A stretch of DNA of 64,000 nucleotides, taken from the NCBI RefSeq assembly GCF_000379925.1, contig NZ_KB904203.1, positions 38,107 through 102,106 of the forward strand. Direction: 5' to 3'. The notes beneath the pieces are model-generated. The model had not been told where the DNA came from and made no database searches. It saw nothing but the letters and a program-made list of their open reading frames with translations. How positions within the stretch are numbered: position 1 is the first letter of the stretch; each line of letters opens with the position of its first letter. Shown here piece by piece: positions 8,646 to 17,047 of the stretch. This DNA is from Porphyromonas levii DSM 23370 (GTDB lineage: Bacteria; Bacteroidota; Bacteroidia; Bacteroidales; Porphyromonadaceae). The translations under genes and the position numbers were made by a program.

Positions 8646-9827
8646 CTACACGTCTGCACTTGCATCTTCTTTTAGTAGCGACTGGTACATTTCAAGGGTG
8701 GCTTGCCAGACATCCTCTTGCTTGTACCTAGTGGCGATCATCTCGCGGGCTACTTCGCTCATCTCCTTTGTCTTATCTCTATCTTCATAGAGCTTTTTCA
8801 TCCCTTGGTAGAGCGCTTCGCTATCTTGCTTCGGTACTATATAGCCATTTTTCCCTTCAATAATGATCTCATTGCACCCATTGATGTCGGTCACCACTGA
8901 GGGAAGACCCATTGCCCCAGCTTGTAGCACCACGTTGGGGAACCCCTCTCGGTAGCTACCAAAGGCAAAGGCGTCAGAAGCCACCAGCCATGGTCGAACA
9001 TCAGTCTGCCAACCAGCCTGGTATATGTTGGGGTTGGAGTCTAGTTTTGCTGATGTGGCATCGGGTAGGGGGTCTAGCTCAGGCTCCGTAGAACCAACCA
9101 GTAATAGTCTACAGGAGGGATGCTCTTGATTTAATCGTTCGAAGGCATCCACCAACTCAATCATACCCTTGTCCCTAACGATACGTCCTATGAAGACAAA
9201 TATGAAATCACCACCGATCTGAGCCCTTAGTTCTTGAGCTGTCCCTTGGATCTCTGGAGTCCGATTAAAGTATTCAAGGTCTATTCCATTGATATTGCCA
9301 TTATGTATCTTTTGTAGCGACTTATTAGTGATCTGCTCCCGAATCAATGTCTTTTTAACCCCCTCGCCCTCTGGGATCACCTTAGTAGCACAGGCACAAG
9401 TAATGCGTTCCATTGTTTTGAGTAGCCACCTAAATGTGCCAGTAGCAGTCTCAAATCTCAGCCCCGTAACTGTGTAGATGCGGTGAGGTACCCTGCACCA
9501 CCACGCAGCCATCATTCCGAGGAGTGACCCTTTCGGAGTATTGGCATGTACTATATCAGGCCGTTCTTTTCGTATCACTCGGATGAACTCAAGCAAAGCC
9601 TTAAGATCATTGCTAATACTAATCGGTCTAACTAGGTCAGGTACCACGATTGTCCTGATTCCTTCAGTCTCGGATGCCTTTTTTGACCGCTCTATAGGTG
9701 CCCCTGAAATGCCTATGACCTCATATCCATGCTCCCTTAAATAGCGTAGCTGTCCTTTGATGAGACCAAAAGTCCCTGCACTCGTAACAACTCTTAATAG
9801 TTTGTTATTTTTATTCTCGGTTCCCAT
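8646..9827 (-). CDS. GT4-family glycosyltransferase
   Basis: 393 aa. GT-B architecture with N-terminal GTFGLIKGQLRYLREHGYEV, middle HANTPKGSLLGMMAAWW (about 94-110), C-terminal FIFVFIGRIVRDKGMIELV (about 209-227) and the donor motif SYREGFPNVVLQAGAMGLP (about 292-310). The second acidic residue of the usual EX7E pair is replaced by glutamine (EGFPNVVLQ), whereas the paralogue at 6464 keeps glutamate. Family enzymes transfer sugars to the lipid-linked intermediate. It is part of the operon, 15 bases after the Wzy candidate. Confidence 0.9.
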   Translation of the reverse strand: MGTENKNNKLLRVVTSAGTFGLIKGQLRYLREHGYEVIGISGAPIERSKKASETEGIRTIVVPDLVRPISISNDLKALLEFIRVIRKERPDIVHANTPKGSLLGMMAAWWCRVPHRIYTVTGLRFETATGTFRWLLKTMERITCACATKVIPEGEGVKKTLIREQITNKSLQKIHNGNINGIDLEYFNRTPEIQGTAQELRAQIGGDFIFVFIGRIVRDKGMIELVDAFERLNQEHPSCRLLLVGSTEPELDPLPDATSAKLDSNPNIYQAGWQTDVRPWLVASDAFAFGSYREGFPNVVLQAGAMGLPSVVTDINGCNEIIIEGKNGYIVPKQDSEALYQGMKKLYEDRDKTKEMSEVAREMIATRYKQEDVWQATLEMYQSLLKEDASADV

Positions 9828-9842
9828 TACTGGACTATCGAC

Positions 9843-11156
9843 TTATGATGTTTTCTGATTTGTTGGAAAGCTTAATGCTTTTTTGGCTTTAGACTTATTC
9901 TCGTAGGATGATAGTATTGAACACACCAATATAGCAGGAATGAAATTGGCTCGGTGTCTCATTGCCGTGCCAGCAGTAGAGGTGCCTAATGAATACATTG
10001 CAATGGATATCCACACACCTAGCATTATGATATGAACAATACTCCTACTACTAGGGTTGGCTTTAGGTCTCTTCTTACTACTTGGGTAGTATATTGCCCA
10101 AAACATCCATAAAATGATAGCACTGTCCAACAGGAAAGAAATAATATCTCCCATTCCCCTCCAATTCCATGGCATTGGAGAGAATAAAAAATACAATATC
10201 TTTAGAGGTAGGAATAGTAGTAGTTTGGGTATAGAATCTGTATTGACGCCAACTAAATAAGCACTACCTGCGTCAGATGATTCAATTGATGCTTTATCAA
10301 GCAGGGCCTCTGTTGAACTCACGCTGTCTGGATTAAGTAGGAAGTTGAGGTAGGAAGTGGCAATGCCAGAGCTGATTAATACCACAAAGAAAACTAATGC
10401 AAGGGGGATAGCTACTATGAGCCTTTTGCTAAACTTTAACTTTCCACTAGATCGCTGATAAGAGGCAAATACAATCATAAATCCGAGGGCTACACCCAGC
10501 ATGCCCGAGTGCATTACAGAGGAAAGTACGATGAAAAATAGAGAGAGTACCATAGACAAAGTTTCTCCCTCCCTTAACCATTTCAAAAGATAGTACATAG
10601 ATATGGTAAAGGTTGAAATGATAATGGACTCTCTCAATAGAATGGATGATAAAATCACTTGGTTGGGCATCAATGCTAAAATCCACATTGCTGCGATAAC
10701 TCCCTTTTTTCCTACTTCAAGTAGCCTCATGCTTTTATAGGTATATACAAGCGTTGTTATTCCTAAAACCACATTAATATACTGAGCAAAAAGCCTTTGA
10801 GGGCCAATTAATTTAAATAGATAAGTTAGAAACACCGTATAATTTGTTAAATACAAATGGTTTCCCGATGACCTACTAATATTATTTACTGCAATTCTAT
10901 AGAAGGTCTCTGTATCTGCTCCACTATGGATAATAGGAATACCACTATAATCTAAGAACAATAAGAGTAAACGTAGCACATAAGCTACAAAAAAAACAAT
11001 TACAATACTTGTTCTATATTTCTTAAGCAAGTATACTAACCCTACTATGGAAATAAAAATAATTCCAATAATAGAGTATATCTCACCAATTTGCGAGACG
11101 TCAAAAAAAGCCCCCCAAAAAATTAAATACAAGCAAAGAAAAACAACAACTATCAC
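9843..11156 (-). CDS. Polytopic membrane protein, candidate O-unit polymerase (Wzy)
   Basis: 437 aa, mostly hydrophobic, with roughly ten or more membrane segments and a polar loop near SGADTETFYRIAVNNISRSSG (about 78-98). Wzy polymerases are recognised by topology and context more than by motif. Here the gene lies between two glycosyltransferases in a locus with a Wzx flippase and an initiating transferase, and no other polymerase candidate is visible. It would join flipped repeat units on the periplasmic face. The base composition is clearly AT-rich compared with flanking housekeeping genes. An alternative is another polytopic glycosyltransferase or ligase. Confidence 0.62.
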   Translation of the reverse strand: MIVVVFLCLYLIFWGAFFDVSQIGEIYSIIGIIFISIVGLVYLLKKYRTSIVIVFFVAYVLRLLLLFLDYSGIPIIHSGADTETFYRIAVNNISRSSGNHLYLTNYTVFLTYLFKLIGPQRLFAQYINVVLGITTLVYTYKSMRLLEVGKKGVIAAMWILALMPNQVILSSILLRESIIISTFTISMYYLLKWLREGETLSMVLSLFFIVLSSVMHSGMLGVALGFMIVFASYQRSSGKLKFSKRLIVAIPLALVFFVVLISSGIATSYLNFLLNPDSVSSTEALLDKASIESSDAGSAYLVGVNTDSIPKLLLFLPLKILYFLFSPMPWNWRGMGDIISFLLDSAIILWMFWAIYYPSSKKRPKANPSSRSIVHIIMLGVWISIAMYSLGTSTAGTAMRHRANFIPAILVCSILSSYENKSKAKKALSFPTNQKTS

Positions 11157-11189
11157 TTCAAAAATAGGCTTCTTGGATAAGAAAAAAGA

Positions 11190-12182
11190 TTATGCAATAT
11201 AGAATCTCTTTCTTACTTTACTCTTATAATAATTCATAAGTCGTACCGCATTTTTCTTACCGAAAATACTTATAAATAAATTTGCGAGCCTAACTTTTTT
11301 ATTCGTATCATACTTTCGCAACCAATCGTACTCCAAAATGGTATTTTTTTCTTTCTCAGAAAAATAATTTAAATCAGTTAAAAGTAAGAGGTATTCGTAA
11401 GCCATATACCCCAGTAGAACCACTGCAAATTCGGAGGTATCGTATCTATATTTATCAGATAACTCTACCACAATCTTTAGAAGACTTATAGAGCCCTTCC
11501 TTTTTGTAACAGAGTTATCATTTCCTTGATCGTATACATAATAATAATCATTAATACAAACAAAATTATTTGCATGTTTAGTCATTTGCAAATACCAAAG
11601 AATATCCTCACCTGTATAGCCCTCTCTAAAGAAAAGGTTATGTTTTAATAAAAACTCTTTCGAGATTATCTTATTACATGGGCTATTAGGAAAACTTCCA
11701 ATCTTTAGTAATGCCTTCTGTTTGTCTATAGATTTACTCGATGGTGCTACAGCTACTTCTGGATAGGCGACAGACTTTATGTATTTATTAGTATTAGGAT
11801 AGTATGTAAATAATCCACAAACTATGAAATTAATCTCTTTATTATCCTCAAGAATAGCAATGTATTTTGTCAAATAAACTTGGTCTGTCCAATAATCATC
11901 ACTATCCACAAAAATTATATAGTTGCCTCTTGCTATTTTGAGACCCGAATTGCGTGCAGCAGCAGCTCCTCTATTTTGTCGGTGATGAAGAGTTGTAATA
12001 TTAATGTGTGCTTTTTGTAGCTCCTCACAAATATCTTTTGATGAGTCATTTGAGCAATCATTTACAAGGATAATCTCTAGATCCTTATACTCTTGATTTA
12101 ATACACTATTTACACATCTCCTAAGGAATTTTTCAGCATTATAAACAGGAATAATAACGGATACTACAGGTGCTTTGTTCAT
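11190..12182 (-). CDS. GT2-family glycosyltransferase
   Basis: 330 aa. A GT-A fold start VSVIIPVYNAEKFLRRCVNSV (about 6-26) is followed by EIILVNDCSNDSS with the nucleotide-binding Asp, RNRGAAAARNSGL, and the metal-binding DXD as IIFVDSDDYWT (about 90-100). It transfers a sugar to the repeat unit. The gene is AT-rich, like the Wzy and pyruvyl-transferase genes beside it, consistent with horizontal exchange of this block. Confidence 0.92.
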   Translation of the reverse strand: MNKAPVVSVIIPVYNAEKFLRRCVNSVLNQEYKDLEIILVNDCSNDSSKDICEELQKAHINITTLHHRQNRGAAAARNSGLKIARGNYIIFVDSDDYWTDQVYLTKYIAILEDNKEINFIVCGLFTYYPNTNKYIKSVAYPEVAVAPSSKSIDKQKALLKIGSFPNSPCNKIISKEFLLKHNLFFREGYTGEDILWYLQMTKHANNFVCINDYYYVYDQGNDNSVTKRKGSISLLKIVVELSDKYRYDTSEFAVVLLGYMAYEYLLLLTDLNYFSEKEKNTILEYDWLRKYDTNKKVRLANLFISIFGKKNAVRLMNYYKSKVRKRFYIA

Positions 12183-12187
12183 ATCTT

Positions 12188-13282
12188 TTATTTTTTTATA
12201 ATATTTGAAAGATGCTTTGACAGCAACTCCTTTGACTCTACTGCCAACAATCTTATATTTTTCAAATCAGCTTCGGAAGGAATCACTTCAATATATGAAT
12301 GCTCAACATAACGCTTATTTCCAACATAACTAAAAAGATTTTCAAACCTTGTTGAACCTCGCGACATATTTAAAGTTGCTGTAAAAGGTTTTTTAAAAAG
12401 GATCGAAAAAACTGCTCCATGAAAAGAATCTGTCAGAATATACTTCGCTCCTCTTATAAATTGAATCCACTCAAATGGTGCTAGAGAATTCAGGTGAGCT
12501 GGAATACTTGCAAAAATTGGTACTAAACTTCGCTTTTTTGCATAGTCATTAATCCATTCTATTTTCTCTTCTGAAAGATCTAAAATATAAGCAAATAGAT
12601 AATCGTTACGGATGGATTGTTTGGAATTACAGATATCCTGGACTATAATGTCTGAGTAAAATAAACTATCATGAAGAAGAGTTGGGTCAAGACACACAAC
12701 TCCTTCGCTGTATCCAAACGTAGATTCTAAAATATGCAAACCGGATTGCTCTCTAACTGAAACGAAGTCAAAGTCACTTAATAATTGACTTAGCCTCTCA
12801 TTTAGCATATTATCCTGAGACTCCCATTCAGAAACTCCAAACGATGCAGCATACGCGATCTTTGTCACATGATCATCTATACCTTTCAGAAAATATTTCT
12901 CTATGTCATCTCTAGTATACGCATACCTCCACACTTGATCACTACCTACAATAATTGCATCAAATTGATTACCTATTATTTCAAAATCCTCTTGTGATAT
13001 TACTTCTTTGGTTTTATTCGGAAAAGCTTTATCTACGAAATCTCTCAGGCTCCTACTATTTTGAAAACGATTCCCCAATTTTTTCACATCCAATATCTTA
13101 TAAAAGGGATTTTTCTGAAAAAGAGACCTCACTATCCCTTTTAACTTAGAATCATCTACACTTAATCTAAAAAGATAAGGTGTATGCCCCATTTGCTCAA
13201 CTAAACTATATAGGGCATATGCTTGCAAAATTCCTCCAATATTTTCTTTTAGCTGCATCGTCAATATTCCAATCCTAGCCAT
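12188..13282 (-). CDS. Polysaccharide pyruvyl transferase family protein
   Basis: 364 aa from ATG 13282. It is chosen over an ATG three codons earlier because AAGGA sits 8 bases upstream of it but abuts the other. Family marks are the N-terminal IGILTMQLKENIGGILQAYAL, the central FDAIIVGSDQVWR (about 107-119), the DPTLL block, and ILTDSFHGAVFSILFKKPF (about 288-306). The family adds pyruvyl ketal groups or acts as a GT-B-like transferase in EPS pathways. A 27-codon stub of a related gene lies just upstream at 13307-13390. Confidence 0.88.
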   Translation of the reverse strand: MARIGILTMQLKENIGGILQAYALYSLVEQMGHTPYLFRLSVDDSKLKGIVRSLFQKNPFYKILDVKKLGNRFQNSRSLRDFVDKAFPNKTKEVISQEDFEIIGNQFDAIIVGSDQVWRYAYTRDDIEKYFLKGIDDHVTKIAYAASFGVSEWESQDNMLNERLSQLLSDFDFVSVREQSGLHILESTFGYSEGVVCLDPTLLHDSLFYSDIIVQDICNSKQSIRNDYLFAYILDLSEEKIEWINDYAKKRSLVPIFASIPAHLNSLAPFEWIQFIRGAKYILTDSFHGAVFSILFKKPFTATLNMSRGSTRFENLFSYVGNKRYVEHSYIEVIPSEADLKNIRLLAVESKELLSKHLSNIIKK

Positions 13283-13306
13283 ACTATACATCCTTAAAAT
13301 TAATGT

Positions 13307-13390
13307 TCAAATCTGATGAAGTGCAAATGTTTGTAAGATACCACCATAGTTAGTTCCAAGTGGTTGTGTCAGTATACCTACTTTAGCCAT
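13307..13390 (-). pseudogene. N-terminal stub of a pyruvyl transferase gene
   Basis: An ATG at 13390 opens 27 codons, reading MAKVGILTQPLGTNYGGILQ then TFALHQI, and stops at 13307. This matches the start of the pyruvyl transferase immediately downstream (MARIGILTMQLKENIGGILQAYAL) in spacing and motif, including GGILQxxAL. It is therefore the leftover start of a second family member whose body has been lost. It lies directly behind the nitroreductase stop (ATG at 13390, stop ends at 13392). Confidence 0.82.
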
Positions 13391-13391
13391 C

Positions 13392-14411
13392 TTAGTTTCC
13401 AATAAAAGTCAAATTTTCATTTGCCTTTCTCCTCAAAGAGAGTGTCCTTTTTACTATTTCTTTTGGATATCCAAAAGAAACAATACATATAACTTGAGCA
13501 GCAGGAGGAAGACCTATTAATTTTTCAATAGCACTATCTGCATCACTCAACAAACCCCAATGTGCTGTACAGGCAGCAATTCCATAAGAATGAAGAGCAT
13601 ACAATAAATTCATTAAATAGATACCTCCATCGACATATAACTGGTTTCTCTATCCAACACTATAAAAGTAATTACGATTAGCAGTCAACACAATCAATTG
13701 ATTAATAGAAGTATAACCAGCCAATCCTTTTTGAATATCCAGTATCTTTTCAATTATCTTCTTATCCTCAACAACCACTACAGATACCCCTTGTCTGTTA
13801 CATACACTTGGTGCTGTATTAGCTAATTCTACAACTTTCTCTAAAATCTCACGAGATACCATCTCATCTGAGAATTCACGAACACTGGATCTTGATTTAG
13901 CAAACTCTGAAAATGGTGATTCTATTTGAGCAAAATAATCCTCTTTGTTGCTCTGGATAAAGCTCGGAAGTTTTTCGACTAAATGCTGACACAAGTCTAT
14001 GTACATCTGCTCTGGGAAATAATCTAAATTGTATCCATGAGAGGAATGCCACTCATAGTAATTACACAAGTTAGCCGCAGCAGATTGTAGGTGGCTTCGT
14101 TCCCAACTTATATTATCTATTCGCCTATCATCAATTAACTTAAGCAAACTAATCACCTTGGCTCTTGCAAAATATGGACGGATATTATCATGCAAGAATC
14201 CCTTTTCAATACCATGATATAAGAGGGTTATTTCACTTTCTAACTTCTCAAAAGTATCAACATTATACACAGAAGAATGCTTTTGATACTTTAGCCGATC
14301 ACGCCTATAAACTCGATAAAAATTCACGAAGTCTCGTATTTTCTTCAGAAAATTGACCCCTGCCGGACCGACAATCTTCTTTATTTGAGACATCACTATA
14401 AATTTATTCAT
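13392..14411 (-). pseudogene. Nitroreductase-family protein interrupted by an in-frame amber codon
   Basis: A single frame runs from ATG 14411 to the stop at 13392, broken only by TAG at 13650-13652. Before it are SRSSVREFSDEMVSREILEKV and NTAPSVCNRQGVSVVVVED, the FMN-binding start of nitroreductases. After it, RNQLYVDGGIYLMNLLYAL and the Cys-containing GIAACTAHWGLLSD are the expected continuation. Relatives have a codon such as Glu (G-E-R-N-Q) at that place, so one base change GAG to TAG would explain it. Such genes occur beside pyruvyl transferases in polysaccharide loci. The gene starts inside the end of wzx (8-base overlap). It is likely non-functional unless the stop is read through or is a sequencing error. 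Confidence 0.85.
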
Positions 14412-15945
14412 TTTTTCTAATATTCTTATGGATATAACTTACAATAAATTGCCTTTCTACTTTACTAAAACCAAAGATATACATAAACACACTAGTAAAA
14501 AGCACGGAAGAGAAGAATGTAATGAAAAGGCTCATCCACTTTTCAAAGCCAATACTACGGATAAAGTATGATATCGTAAGAGTAAGGATACCTACAAGGA
14601 TTAGTCTTAAAAATAATTCTCCAAATAACTTGCGCCTACTAATATCTATTTTCGGGGCAACGATAAAAATACGCAATACAAATGCTATAAAACTTATTAT
14701 TATTGAAACAAGAACTGTTACTTCTGGATTTGCACCATTCTTTAGGAACAAATATGAAATTGGTAAATTTAATATCAATAGCCCACCTACTACCGTTTGA
14801 TAGAGTCCAATATCTCCCGTTGCCTGTATAGAAATCATCATTGTTCCCGATAAACTTTCCAAAACAATGAAAACCATTATCAACTGCGTAAATAAAACAG
14901 CATGTTCTGGAACCTTACTCAGCCAAATATTCAATAGGGTTTCACACTCTATTATTACAGGTACAGCAAAGACAAACACTAAACAAAATGACAATTTAGC
15001 CCCCCTTATTACTAAATTATGCATATAAGTCATATCACCTGCGGCATACGACTTAACAATCTGAGGATTCATGGCCAATTGGAAATTGGAGACCAACTGA
15101 TTGACCGCACTTTGTACTTGATAGGCTACTGCTCGAGCAGCATTAACTGCTGGTCCAAAGAACAGGTTAATAAGGATATTAACACCCTGATTCATGATAA
15201 CTGCAGCTGCATTTCCCCATAGATTCCAACCCATATAGCTTAGTAGGGTCTTAAATAGAGCTTTGTTTTTCTCTTTCACGTATTGCACATACTTAAATTG
15301 CATACGAGTATATAGGACATAAGCTAAAAATGAAAACAAAGCTATTCCAAAGAGAAAGAGAGCATAAATTATTAGTTTATCATAGGTCACCCATGGAATT
15401 ACAATTACCGCAATTAGCTTTAACAATACATCAGCAATACTGATATAGGCATAGGCATTCATGCGTTCATGAGTAATGATCATTGCCGTAAAGGGCACCT
15501 GCATCATAGAGAGGACAAAGGTCAGCACAGCCAAATGAAATACCCACTGAGCAGCATACATCCTTTCAGATGGAATCACCAAATGTGTATTAACAAACCA
15601 CAGTCCTACTGTCTCTGCTAATAATAAAATCAACAAAGCCAAGCCTCCCTGTATCACAAGGATGGTGGAATAATTTTGACTTAATTGCTGAAAATCATTT
15701 TTTCCTATGGCATAAGAGAAGAAGCGCTGAGTTGATGAAACCATAGCTCCATTAAAAAATCCAAGCATGGTAACAACACCACCCACAACATTATAGACAC
15801 CATAATCCTCTACGCCTAAGACATCCAATAGCACTCGCGAGGTGTACAATGCCACTCCAAGAACAAAAATCATCCTAATATAAAGAATGATTGTATTCTT
15901 AGCTATCCGCTTACTATTTCGGTGTCCTAAATTAGAGGGCATCAA
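14404..15945 (-). CDS. Wzx-like repeat-unit flippase
   Basis: 513 aa with about 12-14 membrane segments. The start NTIILYIRMIFVLGVALYTSRVLLDVLGVEDYGVYNVVGG (first 60 residues) is typical of the polysaccharide transport (MATE/MOP superfamily) flippases of Bacteroidota. It would move undecaprenyl-linked repeat units across the inner membrane before polymerisation. It lies 7 bases after the acyltransferase gene in the operon. Confidence 0.9.
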   Translation of the reverse strand: MMPSNLGHRNSKRIAKNTIILYIRMIFVLGVALYTSRVLLDVLGVEDYGVYNVVGGVVTMLGFFNGAMVSSTQRFFSYAIGKNDFQQLSQNYSTILVIQGGLALLILLLAETVGLWFVNTHLVIPSERMYAAQWVFHLAVLTFVLSMMQVPFTAMIITHERMNAYAYISIADVLLKLIAVIVIPWVTYDKLIIYALFLFGIALFSFLAYVLYTRMQFKYVQYVKEKNKALFKTLLSYMGWNLWGNAAAVIMNQGVNILINLFFGPAVNAARAVAYQVQSAVNQLVSNFQLAMNPQIVKSYAAGDMTYMHNLVIRGAKLSFCLVFVFAVPVIIECETLLNIWLSKVPEHAVLFTQLIMVFIVLESLSGTMMISIQATGDIGLYQTVVGGLLILNLPISYLFLKNGANPEVTVLVSIIISFIAFVLRIFIVAPKIDISRRKLFGELFLRLILVGILTLTISYFIRSIGFEKWMSLFITFFSSVLFTSVFMYIFGFSKVERQFIVSYIHKNIRKNE

Positions 15946-15952
15946 GAAAAAA

Positions 15953-17029
15953 TCAAATTGTTTTACTAATTCTATTCCACAAAGCAGTCCATACCACTTT
16001 CCTTAATTGGTCAACAATGACTGAAAAAATGAAGACCAACAACACAAAAGAAATAACAGCAGGAAACCATAACCATATGGATACATCATTGTAAATTTTG
16101 TTCGATGCCTCAATATAGAAGTTAAGGAGATTGGGATTAGCATGGATTAGAAAAGCGGCAAAGGATGAAGCCGCAATCCAATTAATTAATTTGGATTTAA
16201 AACTAAACTTAGTAAATATCAAGAAGAAAAACGTAGAGCAAGCAATTACATTTGGAGCAATATAGGATAAAACACGTGATTGAATACCAGGAAATGTCTT
16301 ATCTCCAAACGGATGAAAATCGACAGAAATCTTTCCAATAAAGAAGAGTACCACCGCTGTAACTATTGTTAGAGCAATAAAAATAGACAAATCTACTTTA
16401 GAAGAAAACTGACTCCACTTGGGCGAATATAGTCTTATATACCTTGCCAATAAATACAATCCACAGAAAGAAATGGTAGAATAGCCCTGTTCAAAGAAAA
16501 ATGCTGCACCTGTTGCCCATCCGTAAAGCGTTTGGAAAAGGAAAAATGATATAAGCACTTGCCGAAAAAGTTTCTCATTGGCACTATCTATAAATGCATT
16601 TAGTACAGGGGCTAAAATATAGAGTCCGATATAAGCCTTGATAAACCAATTAAGTTTTGTTGCATAAAAGACCTGTGCAACGCCTTTAATTGATAGCGTA
16701 GAGATATTAGTTACCAGTGCTATTGCGTAGATTAAAATACTAAAGAAGAGACATTGGAAAATAAAATTGGAGAAGCTTTTGATACTCGTCCGAATTCCAA
16801 ACCACCCTGAAAGCAACACAAATAAATTGACACATATTATTGCAATACTTTGGACAAGAATTCGAACAAATGACTCAAGAGGGTATTGAGTAATGTTTTC
16901 TGCTTTAGGAGCCCCCAATGAAAAATAACTTGCATGGACTAATAAAATCAGTAACATTGCTATTATTCGTAGCAACTCCATATTGGAGTCCCTAGTAGTC
17001 ACCCTTGAATCTGATATTTTTAATTCCAT
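15953..17029 (-). CDS. Acyltransferase_3 family membrane acyltransferase
   Basis: 358 aa with about ten membrane segments. The family start SNMELLRIIAMLLILLVHASYF (about 15-36) carries the conserved R and the catalytic-type H of acyltransferase 3 proteins. Such enzymes O-acetylate surface glycans using cytoplasmic acetyl-CoA. It is placed between the dehydratase and wzx genes of the operon. An alternative downstream Met (residue 17) is possible. Confidence 0.87.
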   Translation of the reverse strand: MELKISDSRVTTRDSNMELLRIIAMLLILLVHASYFSLGAPKAENITQYPLESFVRILVQSIAIICVNLFVLLSGWFGIRTSIKSFSNFIFQCLFFSILIYAIALVTNISTLSIKGVAQVFYATKLNWFIKAYIGLYILAPVLNAFIDSANEKLFRQVLISFFLFQTLYGWATGAAFFFEQGYSTISFCGLYLLARYIRLYSPKWSQFSSKVDLSIFIALTIVTAVVLFFIGKISVDFHPFGDKTFPGIQSRVLSYIAPNVIACSTFFFLIFTKFSFKSKLINWIAASSFAAFLIHANPNLLNFYIEASNKIYNDVSIWLWFPAVISFVLLVFIFSVIVDQLRKVVWTALWNRISKTI

Positions 17030-17047
17030 ATAAACATTAAGTAGAAA

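Noticed and set aside
13640..13660. Frameshift in the nitroreductase
   Set aside because: The two halves are in the same frame; only a TAG codon separates them.
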